From Paraburkholderia dilworthii (lineage in GTDB: Bacteria > Pseudomonadota > Gammaproteobacteria > Burkholderiales > Burkholderiaceae), in assembly GCF_000472525.1 (NCBI RefSeq), contig NZ_AWZT01000031.1, positions 1 through 64,000 on the forward strand: a stretch of 64,000 nucleotides of DNA. The letters run 5' to 3'. The position numbers were made by a program, and so were the translations under genes. The notes beneath the pieces are model-generated. The model searched no databases, was not told where the DNA came from, and saw only the letters and a program-made list of their open reading frames with translations. Below, piece after piece: positions 36,170 through 44,541 of the stretch; the first letter of the stretch is position 1, and the number at the start of each line of letters is the position of its first letter.

Positions 36170-37222
36170 TCACAACGCTGTGGCGACCATCTGCCGCGCG
36201 CAGCGTTCTTCATGCATTGCAATGGCGGCGTCGATTTGCCGCAAATAGGTGCGCTCTTCCAGCAAAGCCTGGCGCGCCTCGTAAGGTGTCGTCGGGATGA
36301 AGCGCACGGCCGCGTTCAGGCGTACCTGCGCGAGCTTCCACAAGTCCGCCTGAATCACCGCGCCGATCTTCGGGTAGCCGCCGGTGGTCTGCGCATCGCT
36401 CATTAGCACGATAGGCTGGCCGTTCGGCGGCACCTGAATCGTGCCGGGCAGCACCGCGTGCGACAGCAGATCGGCTTTCTCCTTGCGTTTCAGTTCGCTG
36501 CCGGCGAGCCGGTAACCCATGCGGTTGCTGTTCGGCGTGACGAGCCACTCGTCGGACCAGAACGACTCGTGTGCTTCTTCCGTGAAACTGTCGTACTCGG
36601 GGCCGCGCAGCACGCGAATCGGCACCGCCCAAGGCACGCCGCTCGGATGACGGCCGCGCCGCAGTGGTTCGTCGACGAGCACGAACTTGCACCACGCGGG
36701 CGCCTTCACGCCGAATTCCGGCGCCTCGGCCGAGAAGCCGGCGTGGCCGCGCTGCGGCGGCGCGCCGACCGGCAGACGGTCGCCGTCGCGCAGCGCCCGG
36801 CCGCCGAGTCCGCCGAAGCGGCCGGCGAGGTCGGTGCTGCGCGAGCCGAGCATCGGCAACACGTCGATGCCTCCCGCGATGCACACGTAGCCGCGCATGC
36901 CGCGCTTCGCTGCATTCAGCACGAGCTCCTGGCCGGCCTTCACCGGCAGGCTCCACCATGAGTAGACCGGCTTGCCGTCGAGCGTCGCGCCGAACTCGGT
37001 GCCGGTGATGGCCACCCGCGTCGCGCGCAAAAAGCGCAGCACAGTGGGGCCGAAGGTGACTTCGAGACCCGCGGCATCCGGCCGGTTGCCCACCAGCCGG
37101 TTGCCGACTTCGAGCGACAGACGGTCGAGCGCCCCGCCCATCGCGACGCCGAGGTGCCGGTGGCCGTGACGGCCGAGATCCTGAATCGTGGTCAAAAGAC
37201 CTGCGCGAATCACGTCGATCAT
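36170..37222 (-). CDS. pxpC: 5-oxoprolinase subunit PxpC (KipA-like carboxyltransferase domain)
   Basis: A 350-residue biotin-dependent-carboxyltransferase-like subunit (AHS2 domain). Landmarks: the MIDVIRAGLLTTIQDLGRHG start, GGALDRLSLEVGNRLVGN, SNRMGYRLAG and the IVLMSDAQTTGGYPKIG segment. No biotin carrier is involved in the Pxp enzyme. The start overlaps the pxpB stop by 4 bp. Confidence 0.94.
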   Translation of the reverse strand: MIDVIRAGLLTTIQDLGRHGHRHLGVAMGGALDRLSLEVGNRLVGNRPDAAGLEVTFGPTVLRFLRATRVAITGTEFGATLDGKPVYSWWSLPVKAGQELVLNAAKRGMRGYVCIAGGIDVLPMLGSRSTDLAGRFGGLGGRALRDGDRLPVGAPPQRGHAGFSAEAPEFGVKAPAWCKFVLVDEPLRRGRHPSGVPWAVPIRVLRGPEYDSFTEEAHESFWSDEWLVTPNSNRMGYRLAGSELKRKEKADLLSHAVLPGTIQVPPNGQPIVLMSDAQTTGGYPKIGAVIQADLWKLAQVRLNAAVRFIPTTPYEARQALLEERTYLRQIDAAIAMHEERCARQMVATAL

Positions 37223-37872
37223 GCGTGTATCCCCGCGATGGTGAAACGCACGCGGTCGCCCGGCTGCAACAAGGAGGGCGGGCGGCGCGTCGGATCGAAC
37301 AGCGGCAGTTCCGTGCGGCCGATCAGCTGCCAGCCGCCGGGCGACGTAGCCGGGTAGATGCCCGTCTGTTCTCCGCCGATGCCGACCGAACCCGCCGGCA
37401 CTTCGAGCCTCGGCGACGCGCGGCGCGGTGTATGGAGCGCCTCTTGAAGCCCTCCCATATACGCGAAGCCAGGCTGAAAGCCGAGGAAAAAGACCACGTA
37501 CTCGCCGCCCGAATGACGCTCGATCACCTCACGCGCGCTCAAGCCTGTGTGGTTCGCCACTGCACCCAGGTCGGGGCCGAACTCACCGCCGTACTGAACC
37601 GGGATTTCGACTTCGCGGCCCGCCGCAGGCGCTTCGCTGGCCGCGTGCCAGGCTTCTTGCAAGCGGCTTGTCAGTTCGTCGCGGTCGGCTTCGACGGGGT
37701 CGAACACGAGCGTCAGATTGTTCATGCCCGGCACAACCTCCAGCACATGCGGCCAGTCACGCGCGAGTGCGGCCGCCGCCCACACGCGGCGCTGGCAGTC
37801 CAGCGTTGCGGGCGGGGGCGCCTCGCAGACCAGCGCGGCGTCGCCGAGCGGAAAAATTTTGGGTTGGCTCAT
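37219..37872 (-). CDS. pxpB: 5-oxoprolinase subunit PxpB (KipI-like)
   Basis: About 217 residues, AHS1/KipI family: N-terminal PLGDAALVCEA, then VPGMNNLTLVFDP, the conserved FFLGFQPGFAYMGGL and the C-terminal GGWQLIGRTELPLFDP. It is the first gene of the pxpBCA transcription unit. The ATG at 37872 gives MSQPKIFPLGD; a start at 37908 would add 12 unconserved residues. Confidence 0.93.
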   Translation of the reverse strand: MSQPKIFPLGDAALVCEAPPPATLDCQRRVWAAAALARDWPHVLEVVPGMNNLTLVFDPVEADRDELTSRLQEAWHAASEAPAAGREVEIPVQYGGEFGPDLGAVANHTGLSAREVIERHSGGEYVVFFLGFQPGFAYMGGLQEALHTPRRASPRLEVPAGSVGIGGEQTGIYPATSPGGWQLIGRTELPLFDPTRRPPSLLQPGDRVRFTIAGIHA

Positions 37873-37961
37873 GGCTTGAAGGCCCGAAGAAGTCGAAGAG
37901 TTCCGCACTGCGTGCCGCCCGGAACAACGGTGGACGGCTTACGCGATGTGTGAAGCGTACA

Positions 37962-37995
37962 TTGTCAATAAAATATCGACAAATTATCAATAAGA
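37962..37995. promoter_or_regulatory. AT-rich palindrome between pxpB and the winged-helix regulator
   Basis: TTGTC (37962-37966) and GACAA (37978-37982) form an inverted repeat with an 11-bp centre, and TCAATAA recurs nearby (37965-37971 and 37987-37993). The stretch is strikingly AT-rich for this genome and sits between the divergent regulator and the pxp operon, so it is a good candidate for the operator and overlapping promoters. Confidence 0.55.
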
Positions 37996-38074
37996 GTTTT
38001 CGCCAGGCTCGTCGGCAAGGGGCCGCTCGTCGTACACTCCCGACACCTTCCTTCCTGTTTGCTGAGAAATTCAC

Positions 38075-38587
38075 ATGTCGCGGCATCCCACCAAGATCGT
38101 CTCGTCGGAACATCTCGTATCCGACACGAGCGCGGAACTATCAGAGCTCGAGTACGCGCTCATCATGGCCGGCAACGCATTCAACCGATGGATGGTGCGC
38201 TGCATGTCGGCTGCCGGGGAAAAGGACATGACCGCCATCGAAGTCTCTTTGCTTCATCACGTGAGTCATCGCGAGCGCCGCAAGAAGCTGGCCGACATCT
38301 GCTTCGTGCTCAATATCGAAGACACGCACGTCGCGACCTATGCGTTGAAGAAGCTCGTAGCTAGAGGGTATGTAAAAAGCGAAAAGACCGGCAAGGAAGT
38401 GTTCTTTTCGGCGACCGAGGCGGGCCGCGCGCTGTGCCTGAAGTATCGCGAGGTGCGCGAGAGTTGCCTCATCTCGACGTTGAAGGAAAGTGGTCTCACC
38501 AACGAGCAGATCGGCGACGCTGCCCAATTGATGCGCAATGCGTCCGGGATGTACGACACGGCCGCGCGAGCAGCGGCGTCGCTATGA
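38075..38587 (+). CDS. Winged-helix MarR-type transcriptional regulator
   Basis: A 170-residue protein with a winged helix-turn-helix: MTAIEVSLLHHVSHRERRKKLADICFVL (helices), TYALKKLVARGYV (recognition helix region) and VKSEKTGKEVFFSATEAGRAL (wing). The family is a proteobacterial MarR branch often annotated as a predicted winged-helix DNA-binding protein. It is transcribed away from pxpB, 202 bp apart, and probably controls the 5-oxoprolinase operon and itself. Confidence 0.85.
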   Translation: MSRHPTKIVSSEHLVSDTSAELSELEYALIMAGNAFNRWMVRCMSAAGEKDMTAIEVSLLHHVSHRERRKKLADICFVLNIEDTHVATYALKKLVARGYVKSEKTGKEVFFSATEAGRALCLKYREVRESCLISTLKESGLTNEQIGDAAQLMRNASGMYDTAARAAASL

Positions 38588-38713
38588 ATGTGAGGCGCTG
38601 AGTTGCGGGTCCGCACGTGGATCCAACGAGCTTAATGGGCGCATGCAAGCCCTCGCTCGCCGGCGGCGCACGCCGCGCTAAGCGGCGCCGCGCTGATCGC
38701 GCATTAGACGCAT

Positions 38714-39313
38714 CTAGCCCACAGCTCGCGCATGAAGGCCCGTCTCGGTGACGATCATGTCGAGCGGAATGTCGTGGGGTTCACGCTCCAATGCCGGCGT
38801 GCGGCAGGCTTCATACGCGATACCCACCGTGACCGGTTTGCTCGCGCCCGGCCAGCCGGCGAGCGTACGGTCGTAGTAGCCGCCACCGTAACCGAGCCGG
38901 TAGCCATCGGCATCGAAACCCACGCAGGGCACAAGCAGTAGCTCGGGAATCACCACGCGTTCCGTTGTAGGCTCCGCGATCCTGTGATGGCCCGTCTTCA
39001 TCGGCGTATCCGGCGACCATGCGTGAAACTCGAGCGGCAGCCCGCGCTCCTTGATGATGGGCAAACTTGCTTCGCGCTGCGAACTGCCGGTGAGCCAGAT
39101 CGAGATCGCTGCGCGTGCATCGAATTCGCCCGCCAGCGGCCAGTAGAACCCCACGCTTTTCGCGTCGAAATGCTTGAGCGCATCGAGAATGCGGCGCCCG
39201 AGCGCGGCATTGTTCGTGGGCTCGGAAGCCGCTTGTAGCCTCGCTTCCAATAGCATTCGACGCAGCGCCTTTTTCGATTCCGCCTGAGGGTTGCATGCTA
39301 TGCTTGGGTTCAA
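38714..39313 (-). CDS. fthC: 5-formyltetrahydrofolate cyclo-ligase
   Basis: Converts 5-formyl-THF to 5,10-methenyl-THF with ATP. The N-terminal KKALRRMLLEARL helix, the ATP-site segment VPCVGFDADGYRLGYGGGYYDRTL and the end DMIVTETG are characteristic. The family start should lie just before KKALRR; a TTG codon at 39313 with GGAG upstream gives a 199-residue protein of normal length. An ATG at 39403 would overlap the divergent lytic transglycosylase start by about 70 bp and is less likely; an internal ATG at 39256 would cut the conserved N-terminus. Confidence 0.9.
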   Translation of the reverse strand: MNPSIACNPQAESKKALRRMLLEARLQAASEPTNNAALGRRILDALKHFDAKSVGFYWPLAGEFDARAAISIWLTGSSQREASLPIIKERGLPLEFHAWSPDTPMKTGHHRIAEPTTERVVIPELLLVPCVGFDADGYRLGYGGGYYDRTLAGWPGASKPVTVGIAYEACRTPALEREPHDIPLDMIVTETGLHARAVG

Positions 39314-39333
39314 TTCGCGCTCCAGAAACAACG

Positions 39334-41301
39334 ATGTCAAAAAGTCTTTATCGAGTATATCGCGCGGCCGGTCTGGCGCTTGCCGCAGCAGCGCTTGTCG
39401 CATGCAGCACGGCGTCAGCCGTCAAGCCCCTTCCCATTTCGCAGCTTACGAACGACGATCAGATCTTCGTCCAGTTGCGCGAGGCCGCCCGCAATAACGA
39501 CGCTGCGCGTGCAGCGCAGCTGGCGAGCATGATCCCGAGTTATCCGGCGCCTTCGTATCTGGAGTACTTCCAGATCAAGCCGCAACTCTTCGATTCGAGC
39601 GGCCATGCGCGCGTCGACGCGCCTGATGCGCCGGTGCTCGCGTTCCTGCAGAAGTACGACGGCCAGGCGATTGCCGACCGCATGCGCAACGACTACCTCA
39701 CGGTGCTCGGCACGCGTCACGACTGGCGCAACTTCGACGAGCAATATGCGCGCTTCGTGTTGAACGACGATACGCAGGTCAAGTGCTATGCGCTCGAATC
39801 GCGTGCATCGCGCGGCGAGAATGTCGCGGACGCGGCGCGCGCGCTGCTCGTCGATCCGAAATGGTACGGCGACGGTTGCGTCGATCTGATTACCGTGCTC
39901 GGCGTCAACAAGCAGTTCAGCACCGACGACATCTGGCAACAGATCCGTCTCGCGTACGAACAGAACTACACGAATACCGGCAGCAAGCTCGTCGACGCGC
40001 TCGGCAGCCAGGCGCCCGATCCGGTGCTGTTCGGGCAGGCCACGAGTACGCCGCCGCTGTTGCTCGCGCGCGGCGTCGGTCCCGATCTGCAATCGCATCA
40101 ACTCGCGTTGCTCGCAATCACACGCATGGCCCGCAACGATCCGGCTATGGCCGCGGCCACTTTCGCGTCCGTCGCGCCTTCGCTGAATTCGCCGGAGCGC
40201 GCGATCGGCTGGGGCACGATTGCGTATCAAGCGGCCGCGAAGCAGATGCCGAGCGCCGCCGACTGGTACAGGTTGTCGGCGAATGCGCCGCTCTCGAACC
40301 CCGCCTACGAATGGCGCACGCGCACCGCGCTGCTGGCGGGAGACTGGAACATGGTGCGCTGGTCGATCGAGCAGATGCCGGTGGCGCTGCGCAATCAGCC
40401 GTCGTGGGTCTATTGGCATGCGCGCGCGCTCAAGCAGGCGGGCGACACGACCACGGCCAACCAGGAATTCGAGTCCATCTCGCAGGGCTATAACTTCTAT
40501 GGCCAACTGGCGGCTGAAGAACTCGGGCAGAAGATCGTCGTGCCGCCGAAAACCGCGGTCACCGATTCCGAAGTGCAGCAGGCCGGCAATACGCCGGGCT
40601 TCGACCTGGCGCAGCGCTTCTACGCGCTGAATCTGCGGCTCGAGGGCAATCGCGAATGGAACTGGCCGCTGCGCACCATGAGCGACCGTCAGTTGCTCGC
40701 GGCCGCAGAATACGCGCGCCGTATCGAGTTGTACGACCGAGCCGTCAACACGGCTGACCGCACGAAAACGGAACACGATTTTTCGCTGCGTTATCTGTCG
40801 CCGTTCCGTGACATCGTCGAGCGCGATGCGCAGTCGAACGGGCTGGATGTCGAATGGGCCTACGGGCTGATTCGCCAGGAATCGCGCTTCATCATGAATG
40901 CACGCTCGGAAGTGGGCGCGAGCGGCCTGATGCAGTTGATGCCGGGCACTGCGCAACTGGTCGCCAAAAAGATTGGCCTCGGCCCGATTTCGCGTGCGCA
41001 AATGAACGACATCAACACCAACATCCTGCTCGGCACGAACTACTTGTCGATGATCTACAATCAGTTCGACGGGTCCGCCGTGCTGGCCACCGCGGGTTAC
41101 AACGCCGGGCCAGGCCGTCCGCGCAACTGGCGGCAGACGTTGCAGCATCCGGTCGAAGGCGCGATCTTCGCCGAGGCGATTCCTTTCCAGGAAACGCGCG
41201 ACTACGTGAAGAATGTGCTGTCCAACACGGTCTACTACGCGGCATTGTTCGAAGGCCGTCCGCAATCGCTGAAGGCGCGTCTGGGTTACATCGCACCGTA
41301 A
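39334..41301 (+). CDS. slt: Soluble lytic murein transglycosylase (Slt70-like lipoprotein)
   Basis: About 655 residues. A lipoprotein signal with lipobox LVAC (Cys24) is followed by a long superhelical U-shaped domain (about 40-470) and a C-terminal SLT catalytic domain with the active Glu in GLIRQESRF, then SGLMQLMPGTA and NYLSMIYNQF/AGYNAGPGR. It cleaves glycan strands of peptidoglycan, forming 1,6-anhydro ends, in the periplasm. The ATG at 39334 is chosen; an upstream ATG at 39295 would place unlikely residues before the signal. Confidence 0.93.
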   Translation: MSKSLYRVYRAAGLALAAAALVACSTASAVKPLPISQLTNDDQIFVQLREAARNNDAARAAQLASMIPSYPAPSYLEYFQIKPQLFDSSGHARVDAPDAPVLAFLQKYDGQAIADRMRNDYLTVLGTRHDWRNFDEQYARFVLNDDTQVKCYALESRASRGENVADAARALLVDPKWYGDGCVDLITVLGVNKQFSTDDIWQQIRLAYEQNYTNTGSKLVDALGSQAPDPVLFGQATSTPPLLLARGVGPDLQSHQLALLAITRMARNDPAMAAATFASVAPSLNSPERAIGWGTIAYQAAAKQMPSAADWYRLSANAPLSNPAYEWRTRTALLAGDWNMVRWSIEQMPVALRNQPSWVYWHARALKQAGDTTTANQEFESISQGYNFYGQLAAEELGQKIVVPPKTAVTDSEVQQAGNTPGFDLAQRFYALNLRLEGNREWNWPLRTMSDRQLLAAAEYARRIELYDRAVNTADRTKTEHDFSLRYLSPFRDIVERDAQSNGLDVEWAYGLIRQESRFIMNARSEVGASGLMQLMPGTAQLVAKKIGLGPISRAQMNDINTNILLGTNYLSMIYNQFDGSAVLATAGYNAGPGRPRNWRQTLQHPVEGAIFAEAIPFQETRDYVKNVLSNTVYYAALFEGRPQSLKARLGYIAP

Positions 41302-41382
41302 GCGCCGTGCCGCCGCTGTCTCACTTCGAGGCAGCGGTGCGCCACGCCAGCCGTTGCCGCGGCTTCCACCAGGGAGTCGAAA

Positions 41383-42336
41383 ATGCGACACAAAGCCATT
41401 GCGATCATCGGCGGTTCCGGTTTTATCGGTAGCCATCTCGTCAACGCCCTCGTTGAGATGGGCAAAGACGTGCGCATTGCCACGCGGCGCCGCTACAACG
41501 CGCGCCATCTCACACTGCTTCCTATCGACGTGATCGAAACCGATGTGTTCGATCCGGTTCAACTCGCGCGCTTTGTCGAAGGTACAGACTGCGTGATCAA
41601 TCTCGTCGGCACGCTGCACGGCAAACGCCGGACGCCGTACGGTCCGGAATTCGCACGCGCGCACGTCGAACTGCCAACGCGGATCGTCGCTGCTTGCGAG
41701 GGCAAGGGCGTGCATCGGCTGATTCATCTGAGCGCCCTTGGCGCCGACTCGAATGGCCCGAGCATGTACGCGCGCTCGAAGGGCGACGGCGAGAAAGCGG
41801 TGCACGCGGCGAATCTCGCGTGGACAGTTTTTCGGCCATCCGTCGTATTCGGTCCGGAAGACGAATTCCTTAACAAGTTCGCATTCTTGCAGCGCATTTT
41901 TCCGATGATCCCGCTTGCGATGCCGGACGCGAAATTCCAGCCGGTCTACGTCGGCGATGTCGCGAAGGCGATCGTCAACGTGCTCGATCTCGATGCGGCC
42001 AGCGGCAAGACCTACGAGCTTGGCGGGCCGAGCATCTACACGCTCGAAGACCTCGTCAAATATTGCGGCGATGTGATCGGCCGGCACGCGAGCATCATTC
42101 GTCTGCCCGAAGCGTTCGCGCGCTTGCAGGCAATGACCTTCGAGATGGCGCCCGGCGAACCGGTCATCACGCGCGACAATCTGGATTCGATGAAAGTCGA
42201 CAACGTGTTGAGCCGGCCGCTTGCGCCCGAGCTTGGCATCGAGCCGGCCAGCATCGAAACGATCGCGCCTGTCTATCTAACCGGGGCGTCGGCACGTTCG
42301 CGTTTCGATACGTTCCGCGCGAGCGCGGGGCGCTGA
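41383..42336 (+). CDS. NDUFA9-like NAD(P)-binding SDR protein
   Basis: A 317-residue extended/atypical SDR: N-terminal dinucleotide motif IIGGSGFIGSHLVNAL, YARSKGDGEKAV (active-site-like Lys in YxxSK), and VYVGDVAKAIVNVL. Annotated across bacteria as the complex I NDUFA9 subunit family, although bacterial complex I does not need it; likely a quinone- or lipid-linked NAD(P)H enzyme. It lies 81 bp after the transglycosylase, same direction. Confidence 0.88.
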   Translation: MRHKAIAIIGGSGFIGSHLVNALVEMGKDVRIATRRRYNARHLTLLPIDVIETDVFDPVQLARFVEGTDCVINLVGTLHGKRRTPYGPEFARAHVELPTRIVAACEGKGVHRLIHLSALGADSNGPSMYARSKGDGEKAVHAANLAWTVFRPSVVFGPEDEFLNKFAFLQRIFPMIPLAMPDAKFQPVYVGDVAKAIVNVLDLDAASGKTYELGGPSIYTLEDLVKYCGDVIGRHASIIRLPEAFARLQAMTFEMAPGEPVITRDNLDSMKVDNVLSRPLAPELGIEPASIETIAPVYLTGASARSRFDTFRASAGR

Positions 42337-42369
42337 ACCCTTCCCTTCCTCTTCCTCATACGAACCCGC

Positions 42370-43023
42370 ATGAAGCTGCTTATTGGTGACAAGAACTATT
42401 CGTCCTGGTCGATGCGTCCGTGGCTGCTGCTCAAGCATTTCGGCATTGCGTTCGACGAAGTCCTGATCCATCTCAACCAGCCCGGCACCAACGCTGCCGT
42501 GCTCGCTCACGCGCCGAACGGCCCGGGCAAGGTGCCCTGTCTGATCGACGACACGGGCGTCGCCATCTGGGATTCGCTGGCAATCGCCGAGACGCTGGCC
42601 GAGCGCTTCCCTCAGCACGCGCTGTGGCCGCGCGACGCGGCGGCGCGTGCTCATGCGCGCAGCGTGAGCGCGGAAATGCATTCGGGCTTCGGCGACTTGC
42701 GCTCGAATATGTGGATGAACATTCGCGCGTCGTTCCCCGGCAAGAACGCAACGCCCGGCGTGCTGACCGACATCGCGCGTATCGAGGCGATCTGGCGCAA
42801 CTGTCTGGACACATACGGCGGTCCTTTCCTGTTCGGCGAGTTCAGCATTGCAGACGCCATGTACGCGCCAGTGGCCATGCGTTTCAACACGTGGCAACCG
42901 GCGCTTGCAGAGACGTCGTCGGCGTATGTTCGCCGGGTCATGGGCGTGCCCGCCGTGAAAGCCTGGATCGACGCCGCGCTCGGCGAGACGCACGCCATTG
43001 CGTATCTAGACCAATGCCCATGA
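42370..43023 (+). CDS. Glutathione S-transferase family protein
   Basis: A 217-residue protein with an N-terminal thioredoxin-like domain (KLLIGDKNYSSWSMRPWLLLK; the Ser after Tyr is the probable glutathione-contacting residue; VPCLIDDTGVAIWDSLAI) and a C-terminal helical domain. It overlaps cca by ATGA. Substrate unknown. Confidence 0.9.
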   Translation: MKLLIGDKNYSSWSMRPWLLLKHFGIAFDEVLIHLNQPGTNAAVLAHAPNGPGKVPCLIDDTGVAIWDSLAIAETLAERFPQHALWPRDAAARAHARSVSAEMHSGFGDLRSNMWMNIRASFPGKNATPGVLTDIARIEAIWRNCLDTYGGPFLFGEFSIADAMYAPVAMRFNTWQPALAETSSAYVRRVMGVPAVKAWIDAALGETHAIAYLDQCP

Positions 43024-44267
43024 ATATCTACGCGGTAGGCGGCGCGATTCGCGACGAATTGCTGGGCGTGCCGGTGCAGGATCGCGATTATGTGGTGGTC
43101 GGCGCGACACCCGAGCAGATGGTTGCGCAGGGCTATCGTCCGGTGGGCAAGGACTTCCCCGTGTTCCTGCATCCGCAGACGCATGAGGAGTACGCGCTCG
43201 CGCGCACCGAGCGGAAAACGGCGGCGGGGTATCACGGTTTCCAGTTTTTCTACGCGCCGGACGTGACGCTGGAGGAAGACCTCGCGCGCCGCGATCTCAC
43301 GATCAATGCAATGGCGCGTGAGGTGCGACCCGACGGTGAACTGACCGGCCCGGTTATCGATCCGTTCGGCGGTCAGCGCGATTTGCAGGCGAAGCTGTTC
43401 TGCCATGTCAGCGACGCGTTTCTCGAAGATCCGGTGCGCATCTTGCGCATCGCACGCTTCGCCGCGCGTTTCGCCGATTTCACGGTCGCGCCTGAGACGC
43501 TCGCGTTGATGCGCAAGATGGTGGCCGAAGGCGAAGTGGATGCGCTGGTTGCCGAGCGCGTGTGGCAGGAGGTATCGCGCGGGCTGATGGAGAAGAAGCC
43601 GTCGCGCATGTTCGAGGTACTGCGCGATTGCGGCGCATTGGCGCGGATTCTGCCGGAAATCGACGCGTTGTTCGGCGTGCCACAACGCGCCGATTATCAC
43701 CCCGAGGTCGATACCGGCGTGCACGTAATGATGGTGCTCGACCACGCGGCGCAGCAGGGCTACGCACTACCGGTGCGCTTCGCCGCGCTGACGCACGACC
43801 TCGGCAAAGCCACCACGCCCGAACACATTCTGCCGCGGCATATCGGCCACGAAGGACGTAGCGTGGACTTGCTCAAGCCCTTGTGCGAGAGGCTGCGCGT
43901 GCCGAACGAGTGTCGCGACCTCGCGGTGCTGGTGGCGCGCGAGCACGGCAACATTCATCGCGTGATGGAAATGGGTGCGGCTGCGCTCGTGAGGCTGCTG
44001 GAGCGCAGCGACGCGATTCGCAAGCCGTCGCGTTTTGCGGAAGCGTTGCAGGCGTGCGAAGCGGACGCGCGCGGCCGGCTCGGCTTTGAAGCGCGAGAGT
44101 ATCGGCAGGCGGAGCGCTTGAGAGTCGCGCTCGTCGCGGCGCGAGGCGTGGATGCGGGCGCCGTCGCGAAGCGGCTCGCCGATGCGCCGGCCGGCATCAA
44201 GGAAGCCGTGCATGAAGAGCGCGTGCGGGCCGTGGCCGCAGCGCTCGAATCGGTGAAGCAGGGGTAG
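43020..44267 (+). CDS. cca: Multifunctional CCA tRNA nucleotidyltransferase
   Basis: A 415-residue protein that adds and repairs the 3' CCA of tRNAs. The head domain has GGAIRDELLGVPVQDRDYVVVG with the catalytic DxD, then RRDLTINAMA; the C-terminal half has an HD phosphohydrolase domain (ALTHDLGKATT; then ILPRHIGHE), giving the E. coli-like multifunctional form. The ATG at 43020 overlaps the GST stop; MP at 43014 is an alternative. Confidence 0.96.
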   Translation: MNIYAVGGAIRDELLGVPVQDRDYVVVGATPEQMVAQGYRPVGKDFPVFLHPQTHEEYALARTERKTAAGYHGFQFFYAPDVTLEEDLARRDLTINAMAREVRPDGELTGPVIDPFGGQRDLQAKLFCHVSDAFLEDPVRILRIARFAARFADFTVAPETLALMRKMVAEGEVDALVAERVWQEVSRGLMEKKPSRMFEVLRDCGALARILPEIDALFGVPQRADYHPEVDTGVHVMMVLDHAAQQGYALPVRFAALTHDLGKATTPEHILPRHIGHEGRSVDLLKPLCERLRVPNECRDLAVLVAREHGNIHRVMEMGAAALVRLLERSDAIRKPSRFAEALQACEADARGRLGFEAREYRQAERLRVALVAARGVDAGAVAKRLADAPAGIKEAVHEERVRAVAAALESVKQG

Positions 44268-44330
44268 GGCGGCGGTGCGCGCGTAGCCTTTCTGAAACTG
44301 CCACCGTCGCCGTGAACCGCAAGGCGGCCT

Positions 44331-44525
44331 CTACAGAAGCCTTGCGATAAACGACAGCAGCATCGACAGCAACAACGTCGACATGAACGGAAAGTGGTAT
44401 TCGCGTCCGAACAGACGCACGCTGACGTCGCCGGGCATTCGTCCGATGCCGAGCTTTCGAAGCCACGGCCAGCAAGCCGACAGCACCGCCAGCGCAACGA
44501 AAGTAGTCAACAGCCATCGGATCAT
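44331..44525 (-). CDS. DUF2905 small membrane protein
   Basis: A 64-residue protein with two hydrophobic helices (WLLTTFVALAVLSACWP; FMSTLLLSMLLSFIARLL) around a conserved GRMPGDVSVRLFGREYHFPF core, the DUF2905 signature. Function unknown. Its ATG lies 17 bp after the stop of the methyltransferase gene, so they probably share a transcript. Confidence 0.9.
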   Translation of the reverse strand: MIRWLLTTFVALAVLSACWPWLRKLGIGRMPGDVSVRLFGREYHFPFMSTLLLSMLLSFIARLL

Positions 44526-44541
44526 CGCGAATACTCCGGCA

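Noticed and set aside
39415..42087. 890-residue open frame on the minus strand across slt and the NDUFA9-like gene
   Set aside because: High-GC shadow of two well-supported plus-strand genes; its translation is Arg/His-rich with no recognisable domain.
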